Source: Nocardiopsis sp. N85 (GTDB lineage: Bacteria; Actinomycetota; Actinomycetes; Streptosporangiales; Streptosporangiaceae). From it: DNA of 64,000 bases. The translations under genes were made by a program, and so were the position numbers. The stretch covers positions 59,377 to 123,376 of the forward strand of contig NZ_JARBUT010000019.1 of assembly GCF_028882275.1 (NCBI RefSeq). The letters run 5' to 3'. Below, piece by piece: positions 15,330 through 22,923 of the stretch. The notes beneath the pieces were generated by a model, which was given only the letters and a program-made list of their open reading frames with translations, ran no database searches and was not told the origin of the DNA. Positions within the stretch are counted from its first letter, which is position 1. Each line of letters opens with the position of its first letter.

Positions 15330-16349
15330 GGCCGCGACCAGGGCGAACAGGCCGTAGACCACCGACACGGTCAGTCCCTGTTCGGCGCCCAGCCCGGCCG
15401 CGCCGAAGGCCGCCGCCGTGGCGACCTCGCGGGGCCCCCACCCGCCCACGTTGACCGGCACGCTCATCGCCGCCAACGCCAGGACCGCCAACGGCACCAG
15501 CCGCGTCGGCGGGGCGTCCACCCCGACCAGGTGGGCGGCCAGCAGGAACAGGGCCACGTGGCCGACCAGCGCCGCCGCCGACAGCACGATCACCGTCGGG
15601 GCCCGGCCCACCAGCCCCACCCGGACGTCCCGGGCCGTCGCCACCAGGACCCGGCCCGCGCGCGAGCCGCGCGCCCGGGGTGAACGCGCGCCGACGGCCA
15701 CCGCCGCCCCGGCCACCGCCACCAGGGCCAGGGGCAGCGCGACCGCGCCCCACCCCGGTCCCCACAACGTCGCCGGCAGCACGAAGATCAGCGCCGCCAC
15801 GGCGACCGTCAGCACCACCTGGCCCGCCACCCGTTCCAGGACCACGGCGCGCACCCCGCGTCCCAGGTCGCCGTTGGCCCGGCCGTGCCCCACCGCCCGG
15901 TACGCGTCGCCCAGGACCCCGGCGGGCAGCACCGCGTTGAGGAACAGCGCCAGGTAGTAGTCGGACACCGCCCGCACCGGGGACAGGCTCAGGCCCACGG
16001 CCCGCGCGATCACGCGCCAACGGGCCGCGCACAGCACGGTGGTGGCCGCGCCGACGCCCAGGGCCGTCGCGACCGCGCCGGCGTCCACCACCGCGAACGC
16101 CGCGGTGAACGCCTCCAGGGGGTACCACCACAGCACCCACCCCAGGATCGCCGCCCCGATCAGGGTGCGCGTGAGCGCGCCCCCGTGCCCGCGGGCCCAT
16201 CCGCCTCCGTCGCGCCCCGCGGACCGGCGCGGGCCCCGGTGGCCGTGCGCGCCGGGGCGGGCGTCCTCCTCGATGACGGTCGACGCCATCGGCCCGGCGC
16301 GGCGCGGCGCGGCGTCGTCCCCGGTGCGCGGGCGCGGTGGGCGGTTCAT
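15216..16349 (-). CDS. Lysylphosphatidylglycerol-synthase-TM/AglD-like membrane protein
   Basis: 377 residues from the ATG at 16349, which overlaps the upstream stop (ATGA). After a ~60-residue polar N-terminus come about eight membrane segments, starting LIGAAILGWVLWWYPL. Family signatures include YYLALFLNAVLPAGVLGD, ERVAGQVVLTV and VPVNVGGWGPREVA. The LPG_synthase_TM/UPF0104 fold is found in flippases and polyprenyl-sugar membrane proteins. As the last gene of the operon it could move or modify a lipid-linked product. Its final ~38 codons overlap the converging creatininase gene. Confidence 0.88.
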   Translation of the reverse strand: MNRPPRPRTGDDAAPRRAGPMASTVIEEDARPGAHGHRGPRRSAGRDGGGWARGHGGALTRTLIGAAILGWVLWWYPLEAFTAAFAVVDAGAVATALGVGAATTVLCAARWRVIARAVGLSLSPVRAVSDYYLALFLNAVLPAGVLGDAYRAVGHGRANGDLGRGVRAVVLERVAGQVVLTVAVAALIFVLPATLWGPGWGAVALPLALVAVAGAAVAVGARSPRARGSRAGRVLVATARDVRVGLVGRAPTVIVLSAAALVGHVALFLLAAHLVGVDAPPTRLVPLAVLALAAMSVPVNVGGWGPREVATAAAFGAAGLGAEQGLTVSVVYGLFALVAASPGAAVLVARLFQGGQVSGGPIREEREQEPALGGVRP

Positions 16350-17134
16350 GGGCGGTCCCCGGGTTCGGGGGGCATGAGCATCAGGTCGTCGTGGTGGACC
16401 ACCGCCGTCAACCGTCCCTCCTCCAGCGCGGCCAGTCGGCGGCGCAGGTAGTCGGCCACGGGCAGGTCCGGGGCCTGCTCGGCGGCGGCCCCCGCCCACC
16501 CGCGCAGCCACATCCCGGTCACCTCCGGGTGGTCGGGGCCCAACCGCCACGGGCTCGGGAAGGTCGTCGCCCGGTACCCGCGTCGGGCGAACGCGTCGAT
16601 GGTCGCGTCGATCGCGTCCGGGCCGAGCCGTTCCGCCCGTCGCTGGTGGGCGTTGAAGGCGGCGGTCACCGCGCCGTCCAGCGGATCCTCGGGGGTCAAC
16701 GCCACCCGGCCCGCCACCGACAACGTGAACCAGGCCGGGCACCCCGTCGACGCCACCGCGTCGGTGACGGCCCGTACCTCCTCGGCGGTGAGCAGGTCGA
16801 GCAGCGCCGACGCCGCCACCAGCGTCACCCCCGTCAGGTCGGCGGCGCGCAACCGGGCCAGTTCCACCAGGCGGGTCTCCACCCGTCCCGGCACCCGGTC
16901 GGCGGCCAGGGCCAGCAGGCGCGGGTCGCGGTCGAACAGCAGCCACCGCTCCACCCCCGGCGCCCGGGCGGCCGTCCAGCGGCCCAGCGAGCCCGTACCG
17001 CACCCCAGGTCGGCGACGACCCGGTGGTGTTCGGCCAGGACGGGCAGCGGGCCGTGCGAGCGGGCCAGTGCGTCCACGCCCTCGCGCGCGGCCAACCACT
17101 CCGGCGCGAACTCCTCGGTCTCGACGGTGTTCAA
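16346..17134 (-). CDS. Class I SAM-dependent methyltransferase
   Basis: 262 residues. The Rossmann core has HRVVADLGCGTGSLGRW near residue 40 (motif I), WLLFDRDPRLLALAADR (motif II) and LVAASALLDLLTAEEV (motif IV region). It is soluble, with no signal peptide. Start and stop both overlap neighbouring genes in ATGA, so it is translated within the operon between the GT4 enzyme and the flippase-like protein. The substrate is unknown; methylation of the operon's glycosylated product is inferred from position. The family was not narrowed further. Confidence 0.88.
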   Translation of the reverse strand: MNTVETEEFAPEWLAAREGVDALARSHGPLPVLAEHHRVVADLGCGTGSLGRWTAARAPGVERWLLFDRDPRLLALAADRVPGRVETRLVELARLRAADLTGVTLVAASALLDLLTAEEVRAVTDAVASTGCPAWFTLSVAGRVALTPEDPLDGAVTAAFNAHQRRAERLGPDAIDATIDAFARRGYRATTFPSPWRLGPDHPEVTGMWLRGWAGAAAEQAPDLPVADYLRRRLAALEEGRLTAVVHHDDLMLMPPEPGDRP

Positions 17135-18165
17135 CGGAACTCCTCCGGGTCAAGGGCGGCGGCCACCCCCCGGGCCACCTCCGCCCATCCTGTCAAGTCG
17201 GTGCGGCGCAGGCGGGCCGAACTCCGAAGCCTCTCCCGCAGGTCCGGTTCGGTGAGCCATCGGCGCAGCCCGGCCGCCAGCGCCTCCGGATCCTGCGGGG
17301 GTACGAGGAGGCCGGGGGGTCGTCCGGCGCGGTCGCGGCCCAGCGCCTCGGGGATCCCGCCCACGTCGGAGGCCAGGACGGGGACGGCTCGGGCCAGCGC
17401 CTCGGTGACGACCATCCCGTAGGTCTCCGCGCGCGAGGGCAGGGCCAGGAGGTCGGCCGCCGCGTAGGCGGCCGCGAGGTCGTCGCCGATCAGTGCCCCG
17501 GGGAGGGTCACGCGCCCGGCGAAACGCTCCGCCCCGGCCCGGATCCGCTCCGCCCACCCGCCGGAGCCGTCCGGTGTCGGACCGACGCAGACGCAGGTCC
17601 ACGGCAGGTCCGACACCCGGGCCAGGGCGGAGAAGAGCACGTCGTGGCCTTTGCGCGGGGTGGGGGAGGCCACGCACAGCAGCCGGGAACCGTCTCCGGG
17701 TACGGTCTCCGGGGCCGGGTCGACGCCGGGCGGGACGGCCCTCACCCCGGGCAGGTCGTGTCGGGCGGCCAGGTCGCGCGCGGCCGTGCGGCCGGTGGCG
17801 ATCACCGCGGCCGCGCCGCGCAGCACCGACCGCTCCCGCGCCTCCAGGTCGGCCGCCTCGGCCGGGTCCGTGCCGGTCTCGTCGGCCAGGGGCAGGTGCA
17901 CCAGGACCACGATCCGCAGACGGGCGGCGTGGGGGAGCACCACCTCGGGGACCCCGCACGCCACCAACCCGTCCAGCAGTACCGTCGCCCCGTCGGGCAC
18001 CGACGCCAGCACCCCGTCCAGTGCCGCGCGGGCCGCCGCGTCCGGGCGCGGCCACGATCCGGCCACCGTCACCGGGCGCAGTCGGGGAAGGGCCCGCGCC
18101 AGGCGCCGGTCGTAGGTGTGGCCGCCGCTGGGCGCGAGGGCCGGCGGGACCGCGAACACCGTCAC
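17131..18165 (-). CDS. GT4-family glycosyltransferase
   Basis: 344 residues from the GTG at 18165, which overlaps the PTPS-like stop (GTGA); a longer frame to 18228 lies inside that gene. It has a GT-B fold: an N-terminal Gly-rich acceptor loop (PSGGHTYDRRLA), a central VASPTPRKGHDVL strand typical of GT4, and the donor-binding E-x7-E region SRAETYGMVVTEALA, then VGGIPEAL and GLLVPPQDPEALA. It should transfer a sugar from a nucleotide donor with retained configuration. The acceptor is presumably the operon's lipid or pterin-like product. Confidence 0.9.
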   Translation of the reverse strand: MTVFAVPPALAPSGGHTYDRRLARALPRLRPVTVAGSWPRPDAAARAALDGVLASVPDGATVLLDGLVACGVPEVVLPHAARLRIVVLVHLPLADETGTDPAEAADLEARERSVLRGAAAVIATGRTAARDLAARHDLPGVRAVPPGVDPAPETVPGDGSRLLCVASPTPRKGHDVLFSALARVSDLPWTCVCVGPTPDGSGGWAERIRAGAERFAGRVTLPGALIGDDLAAAYAAADLLALPSRAETYGMVVTEALARAVPVLASDVGGIPEALGRDRAGRPPGLLVPPQDPEALAAGLRRWLTEPDLRERLRSSARLRRTDLTGWAEVARGVAAALDPEEFR

Positions 18166-18545
18166 AGGTCGCGCTCGTAGGACGCCCACGCCACGTGGGA
18201 CTCGTGCAGGGTCACCGCGATCGCGCACAGTCCCCGGGCCCGGGCGTCCAACCGCTCCACCAGCCGGTCGGCCACCGTCCGGGCCAGGAACTCCGTGGTC
18301 GTGTTGACCCCGGCGAACTCCGGTACCTCGTCCAGGTTGCGGTGGTTCAGTTCGCCCACCACCCCGGCCAGCACCTCGGAGAACAGTCCGATGTCCACCA
18401 CGATCCCGTCGGCGTCCAACTCCGGTCGGCGCACCGTGGCGTCCACGGTGAAGGTCGCCCCGTGCAACCCCTGGGCGGGACCGAACACCTCACCGCGGAA
18501 ACTGTGGGCGACCATCATGTGGTCGCGGACCGTCACACTGAACAC
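18162..18545 (-). CDS. Divergent 6-pyruvoyl-tetrahydropterin synthase / QueD-like protein
   Basis: 127 residues from the GTG at 18545, with GAGGAGA 6-7 nt upstream. Overall length and order fit the PTPS/QueD family: F-x-V-x-D-H at the start, HSFRGE, LHGATF, VVDIGLFSEVL, ELNHRNLDEV, NTTTEFLARTVA and HESHVAWASYE. However, the family's zinc/catalytic block C-x3-HGH is changed to APAQ-like sequence followed by LHGA: the catalytic Cys position is Ala24 and the third zinc His is Ala30, leaving His14 and His28. It may bind metal differently or catalyse another reaction. It lies in the operon with a stand-alone GTP cyclohydrolase II. Confidence 0.85.
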   Translation of the reverse strand: MFSVTVRDHMMVAHSFRGEVFGPAQGLHGATFTVDATVRRPELDADGIVVDIGLFSEVLAGVVGELNHRNLDEVPEFAGVNTTTEFLARTVADRLVERLDARARGLCAIAVTLHESHVAWASYERDL

Positions 18546-18555
18546 GGGGTTCTCC

Positions 18556-19530
18556 TCACGGGTAGACGACGCGATGACACAGGGCGGGCAGCGAACCGTC
18601 CGCCAGTCGGGGCAGCACCGACGGCAGCTCCTCGAACGGGCTCTCGCCGGTCAGCAGGGCGTCGAACGCCGGGTCGGCCAGCAGCCGCAACGCCAGTCCC
18701 AGCCGTTCGGCGTGGTCGTAGCGCGATCGGCGGGCGGGGGAGATCATGCCCACCTGGCTGGCCCGCATCGTCAGCCGTCGCGAGTGGAACTCCTCGCCCA
18801 GCGGCAGGATCACCCGTCGGTCGCCGTACCAGCTCAGCTCGACCACCTCGCCCTCGGCGGCGAGCAGTTCCAGCGACCGGATCAGCCCCGCCTCGGTGGC
18901 GCTGGCGTGGAACACCAGGTCGCAGCCGTCTTCGGCGTCCGGGGCCAGGGCGAAGTCGACCCCCAGCAGGTCGGCGGTGTCGGCCCGTTCGGGCACGGTG
19001 TCCACCAGTTGCACCCGTACTCCCGGGATTCCGGCGAGCAGGCGGGCCACGCAGCATCCGACCATGCCGGCGCCGACCACCGCGATCCGGTCGCCGATCA
19101 GCGGGGAGGCGTCCCACAGGGCGTTCACGGCGGTCTCGACCGTGCCGGCGAGCACCGCGCGTTCGGCGGGCACCCCTTCGGGCAGCGGTGAGACGGCCTC
19201 GGCCGGCACCGTGAACAGGTCCTGGTGGGGGTACAGCGTGAACACCGTCCGCCCGACCAGTTCCTCGGGTCCCTCCCGCACGGTTCCCACGTTGAGGTAT
19301 CCGTACTTGAGCGGGCCGGGGAAGTCGCCCTCCTGGAAGGGGGCGCGCATCACCTCGTACTGGTTGGGCGGCACGCCGCCGCCGAACACCAGCGTCTCCG
19401 TTCCCCTGCTGATCCCCGAGTACAGGGTGCGCACCAGCACCTCCCCGGGGCCGGGGTCGGGGATCCCGACCTCTCGGATCTCCCCCCGGCCGGGGGACTG
19501 CGTCCAGAAGGCCCTCGCGGTCCGACCCAT
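18556..19530 (-). CDS. Zinc-type alcohol dehydrogenase-like oxidoreductase
   Basis: 324 residues from the ATG at 19530, chosen for the GAGGAG 4 nt upstream; in-frame starts further up lack this. The MDR fold is evident: GPGEVLVRTLYSGISRGTE at the N-terminus, then the Rossmann motif IAVVGAGMVGCCVARLL near residue 150 and an acidic residue at the end of strand 2 (LVDTVPERAD). The usual structural-zinc Cys cluster is not seen, so it belongs to the shorter zinc-binding-dehydrogenase-like group. It should oxidise or reduce a hydroxyl/carbonyl on the pathway intermediate. The next gene starts 10 nt downstream. Confidence 0.85.
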   Translation of the reverse strand: MGRTARAFWTQSPGRGEIREVGIPDPGPGEVLVRTLYSGISRGTETLVFGGGVPPNQYEVMRAPFQEGDFPGPLKYGYLNVGTVREGPEELVGRTVFTLYPHQDLFTVPAEAVSPLPEGVPAERAVLAGTVETAVNALWDASPLIGDRIAVVGAGMVGCCVARLLAGIPGVRVQLVDTVPERADTADLLGVDFALAPDAEDGCDLVFHASATEAGLIRSLELLAAEGEVVELSWYGDRRVILPLGEEFHSRRLTMRASQVGMISPARRSRYDHAERLGLALRLLADPAFDALLTGESPFEELPSVLPRLADGSLPALCHRVVYP

Positions 19531-19570
19531 CGTTCTCCTCACCGTGGACATCGTCTCGACGACCACCCTT

Positions 19571-20374
19571 TCAGGTCGGGGCCGATCCCGCCGGTCGAGT
19601 GGTGGGTCCGTCCGCGCGGGATCGCCACAGCGTGACGACGTCGCGTCCGAACGACCAGAACAGCAGGGCCAGTGCCCCGGCCACCACGGCCGTCCCGAGC
19701 GAGGGCGGCACGACCGGTGCGACGCCGGCGACCAGGGCCACCCCCTGGACCGCCGCCACCAGCTTGCGGGCCCGGCCGGGCGGCAGCGGGCCGCCCATCC
19801 AGGGCGCCCACCACACGGCGGCAGCGAACAGGTAGCGCATCGCCCCGATCGCGATCGTCCACGGCCCCAGGAGCGGTGCGGCGCACACGCTCAGCACGAG
19901 CAGCAGGAAGGCGTCGGCCTCCATGTCGAACCGGGCCCCGAACCGTGAGGAGGTGCCGGTGCGGCGTGCCACCGGTCCGTCGACCAGGTCCAGTGCCAGG
20001 GCGAGCGAGGCCAGGGCGACCACCGCCCAGGCGGGTCCGCCGTCGACGACCAGCGCCGTGACCGCGACGATGAGCGTCGAACGGGCCAGGGTCACCAGGT
20101 CGGCGGGCCCGAAACGGTGTCCGGTGCGGGCCGCCGCCCATGCCAGGGTGGCGGCCCCGGTGGCGGCGACGAGGACCAGGGTCGCCCAGCCGGCCGGGCC
20201 CAACCCCACGGTCACCGCCACCGCCACGGCCACGGCGGCCTGCGCGGTGGCGGCCCCGGCGAGCACCCGGCGGGCCCTCGGGCGCGCCGGGCGCGCCGCG
20301 GTGGCTCCCGTGGACGGGGCGGCGTGACGGGCCGGGGCCGGCCCGTCGCTCACGTGGCGGACCGGATCAGGCAC
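19571..20374 (-). CDS. CDP-alcohol phosphatidyltransferase family membrane protein
   Basis: 267 residues from a GTG at 20374, overlapping the GTP cyclohydrolase stop by 3 nt (GTG-to-TGA span of 8 nt). The protein has about six to seven membrane helices. The signature D-G-x2-A-R-x8-G-x3-D-x3-D is complete: LVDGPVARRTGTSSRFGARF followed by DMEAD. Family enzymes join a CDP-activated lipid or polyol to an alcohol with release of CMP. In this operon it implies a phosphodiester-linked lipid or cytidylylated intermediate. An internal start is possible because the first ~35 residues are polar. Confidence 0.9.
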   Translation of the reverse strand: MPDPVRHVSDGPAPARHAAPSTGATAARPARPRARRVLAGAATAQAAVAVAVAVTVGLGPAGWATLVLVAATGAATLAWAAARTGHRFGPADLVTLARSTLIVAVTALVVDGGPAWAVVALASLALALDLVDGPVARRTGTSSRFGARFDMEADAFLLLVLSVCAAPLLGPWTIAIGAMRYLFAAAVWWAPWMGGPLPPGRARKLVAAVQGVALVAGVAPVVPPSLGTAVVAGALALLFWSFGRDVVTLWRSRADGPTTRPAGSAPT

Positions 20375-20990
20375 CGGGTGCGTCCAGGTGCGGTAGGTCG
20401 TGTCCCAGCCGGTCGCGTTTGGCGACCAGGTAGGGGAGGTTCTCCGGGCGGACCGGGGCGTGCAGCGGTTCGCGGATCGCCACCTTCACCCCGTGCGCCT
20501 CCAGGACCCGGGCCTTGTCCGGGTTGTTGGACAGCAACCGGACCGACCGCACCCCCAGGTGCAGGAGCACCCGTGCGGCGGGGCCGTAGTCGCGCACGTC
20601 CACCGGCAGGCCCAACGCCGTGGCCGAGTCCACGGTGTCCAGTCCCTCGGTGTCCTGGAGGGCGAGGGTGCGCACCTTGTCCAGCAGGCCGATGCCCCGG
20701 CCCTCGTGGCCGCGCAGGTACACCAGCACACCCCGGTCGGCCGCCGCGATCGTCTCGACGGCGGCGGCCAACTGGTCTCCGCACTCGCAGCGCAGCGCGC
20801 CGAACACGTCACCGGTCACGCATTCGGAATGGACCCGTACCGGTACCTCGTCGTGGTCGCGGACCGGGCCGCGCACCAGGGCCAGGTGTTCCTGGTGGTC
20901 CACCGGATCGCGGAAGGCCACCAGGCGGAACGGTCCCCACCGGGTCGCCAGTTCCGCCTCGGCGGCCTCGTCCAGCGCGTCGTCGCTCAT
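20367..20990 (-). CDS. ribA: Stand-alone GTP cyclohydrolase II
   Basis: 207 residues from the ATG at 20990 (GAGGGGA upstream). Family motifs are clear: VHSECVTGDVFGALRCECG with the three zinc Cys, YLRGHEGRGIGLLDKVRTLA, LGLPVDVRDYG and RLLSNNPDKARVLEAHGV. The enzyme opens GTP to 2,5-diamino-6-ribosylamino-pyrimidinone phosphate with release of formate and pyrophosphate. It lacks the RibB domain that is fused in the usual actinobacterial riboflavin enzyme, and no other rib gene is nearby. A dedicated role as first enzyme of the downstream operon is likely. The operon runs without a gap greater than about 40 bp. Confidence 0.93.
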   Translation of the reverse strand: MSDDALDEAAEAELATRWGPFRLVAFRDPVDHQEHLALVRGPVRDHDEVPVRVHSECVTGDVFGALRCECGDQLAAAVETIAAADRGVLVYLRGHEGRGIGLLDKVRTLALQDTEGLDTVDSATALGLPVDVRDYGPAARVLLHLGVRSVRLLSNNPDKARVLEAHGVKVAIREPLHAPVRPENLPYLVAKRDRLGHDLPHLDAPGA

Positions 20991-21008
20991 CCGTTCCCCT
21001 CGGGCCGT

Positions 21009-21028
21009 GTCTGTAGAGGACTACGGAC
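21009..21028. promoter_or_regulatory. Inverted repeat upstream of the GTP-cyclohydrolase operon
   Basis: GTCTGTAG (21009-21016) and CTACGGAC (21021-21028) match at 7 of 8 positions around AGGA. It lies 18 bp upstream of the start of the first gene, in the 119-bp gap after the ABC permease gene. A regulator-binding site or RNA hairpin is possible; no regulator is encoded in the operon. Confidence 0.4.
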
Positions 21029-21109
21029 GGGAGAGTCGACCGGTTCACGTTCGGGCCCGCCCGATATAACCAGCCGCGTGCCCCCACCGGCGGGGTCCGA
21101 AACCCGACG

Positions 21110-22018
21110 CTACTTGCCGCCCACCCCCATCAGGCCGTCGGCGAGGGAGCGGCGTGCCACCAGGTAGATGACGAACAGCGGCACGGTCGACAGCACCACG
21201 GCGGTCAGCAGTCCCGGCACGTCCACCCGGTACTCGCCCTGGAACTCGAACAGGCCCATGGTGATGAGCCGTTTGTCGGCCGACTGGGTGAGGATGAGCG
21301 GGAAGAGGAAACCGTTCCAGGCCTGGAGCGCGGAGTACACGGCCACGGTGCTCAGTCCCGACCGTGACATCGGTACCACCAGCCACAGGAACGCGCGCAC
21401 CGATCCGGCCCCGTCCAGGGCCATCGCCTCGTAGAGTTCCTCGGAGATGTCGCGCATCGATCCCACCAGGATCAGTACGCACACCGGGAGCGCGAACGCG
21501 GCGGTGGGCAGCACGATCGCGGTGAGGGAGTCGTACAGTCCCAGCCGGACGATGATCAGGTACACGGGGATGATCACCGCCTGGGAGGGGATCGCCAGCC
21601 CCAGCAGGAACATCCGGAACGCGGCGTCGGTGAGGCGGCGGCGCGAGCGCACGATGGCGAACGACGTCGTCGCCGCCAGGACGACGACCAGCACCACCAC
21701 CGCGACCGTCACCAGCGCGGTGTTCCATACGAATCCGAGCAGCCCCTTCTCCACGGCGGTGGCGTAGTTGCCCAGGGTGGGGTCCGAGGGCGGGGCCAGC
21801 GGCCCCTCGGGCACGTAGTTCTCCCCGCGTTGGACGGTCGCGATGAGCAGCGCGTACAGCGGCACCGCCACCACGAGCAGCCAGATCAGCGCGCCCAGCC
21901 CGCCCAGGACGTTGGGTCGCTCGCCCACGCCCCGGCGCCGGATCCGGCCGGTCCCGGGGCGCGGTGACCGCGTCCCGCCGGGTGTGTTCACGGGTGCGCG
22001 CTCCTGAACGACGCTCAT
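21110..22018 (-). CDS. Carbohydrate ABC transporter permease (MalG type)
   Basis: 302 residues from the ATG at 22018, overlapping the upstream permease stop (ATGA). It has six membrane segments and the EAA-loop signature ELYEAMALDGAGSVRAFLWL followed by PMSRSGL, which contacts the ATPase. The N-terminal ~40 residues are polar. It forms the inner-membrane channel with the preceding MalF-type permease for sugar import. No ATPase gene is in the cluster, which is usual in actinomycetes, where a shared MsiK-type ATPase serves many sugar systems. Confidence 0.93.
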   Translation of the reverse strand: MSVVQERAPVNTPGGTRSPRPGTGRIRRRGVGERPNVLGGLGALIWLLVVAVPLYALLIATVQRGENYVPEGPLAPPSDPTLGNYATAVEKGLLGFVWNTALVTVAVVVLVVVLAATTSFAIVRSRRRLTDAAFRMFLLGLAIPSQAVIIPVYLIIVRLGLYDSLTAIVLPTAAFALPVCVLILVGSMRDISEELYEAMALDGAGSVRAFLWLVVPMSRSGLSTVAVYSALQAWNGFLFPLILTQSADKRLITMGLFEFQGEYRVDVPGLLTAVVLSTVPLFVIYLVARRSLADGLMGVGGK

Positions 22019-22923
22019 ATCCCCTCCCTGGTGCTGCGCATCGAGCCGAACCCGGTCAGGCGCACCATCACGAGCGCGATCAGGGTCGCGGCGACGACCA
22101 GGGTGAACGCGATGGCGCTCGCGTACCCCAGTTCCCAGCTGCGAAAGCCCGCCCGGTACATCAGGTACGGGACGATCGTGGTGTCGGTGCCCGGGCCGCC
22201 GCCGGTCATGATGAGCACCGTGTCGAAGTAGGTCAGTGAGCCCACCACCATCAGGATCGACGACGTGGTCATGGTGTTGCGCAACTGCGGCAGGGTGATG
22301 TGCCAGAACATGCCGAGCCGGCCGGCCCCGTCGATCCGCGCCGCCTGGTAGAGCGTTTCGGGGATCTGCCGGGCGCCGCCCTGGTACAGCAGCATGTGCA
22401 GCGGGATGAACTGCCAGGAGGCGACGAACACGATCACCCAGAACGCGCTCGTGCTCCCGCCCAGCAGGTCCACCGTTCCCAGGCCCAGGAACGGGCCCGC
22501 CCAGGCCAGCGGCCCGAAGTTGGGGTCCAGCAGGGCCCGCCACACGATCGCCACCGCCGCGGAGGACAGCAGCAGCGGCAGGAAGAACAGCGCCGACACC
22601 ACCGCCCGTCCGCGTTGCCGGCCCGCCGACCACACCCCGAGCAGGAGGCTGATCGGGGTCTGGATGGCCCAGCTGGCGACGGTCAACAGCAGGCTCAGCC
22701 CCACGGCGCGGTGCATGAGCCGGTCGCCCGCCAGCCGGGTCCAGTTGTCGAATCCGGCGAACCGGGGGTCGCCGAGTCCGCCCCAGTGGGTGAACGACAG
22801 GTACGCCACCAGCACCATCGGCAGGGCCGCGAACAACGCGAAGAACGCGACGCCCGGCAGGGCCCACAGGGGGCCGGGCCGCCCGGTGCGCGGGGCGGCC
22901 CGGTCTCGGACGGTCGCGCTCAC
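22015..22923 (-). CDS. Carbohydrate ABC transporter permease (MalF type)
   Basis: 302 residues from the GTG at 22923, overlapping the binding-protein stop (GTGA). There are six membrane segments, with LSFTHWGGLGDPRFAGFDNW after the first and the EAA loop LYQAARIDGAGRLGMFWHIT followed by LPQL. It pairs with the MalG-type protein encoded immediately downstream. The three genes form an operon controlled by the divergent LacI regulator. Confidence 0.93.
   Translation of the reverse strand: MSATVRDRAAPRTGRPGPLWALPGVAFFALFAALPMVLVAYLSFTHWGGLGDPRFAGFDNWTRLAGDRLMHRAVGLSLLLTVASWAIQTPISLLLGVWSAGRQRGRAVVSALFFLPLLLSSAAVAIVWRALLDPNFGPLAWAGPFLGLGTVDLLGGSTSAFWVIVFVASWQFIPLHMLLYQGGARQIPETLYQAARIDGAGRLGMFWHITLPQLRNTMTTSSILMVVGSLTYFDTVLIMTGGGPGTDTTIVPYLMYRAGFRSWELGYASAIAFTLVVAATLIALVMVRLTGFGSMRSTREGI

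Noticed and set aside
20991..21109. FMN riboswitch before the GTP cyclohydrolase II gene
   Set aside because: The 119-bp gap is too short and the conserved RFN elements are not visible.
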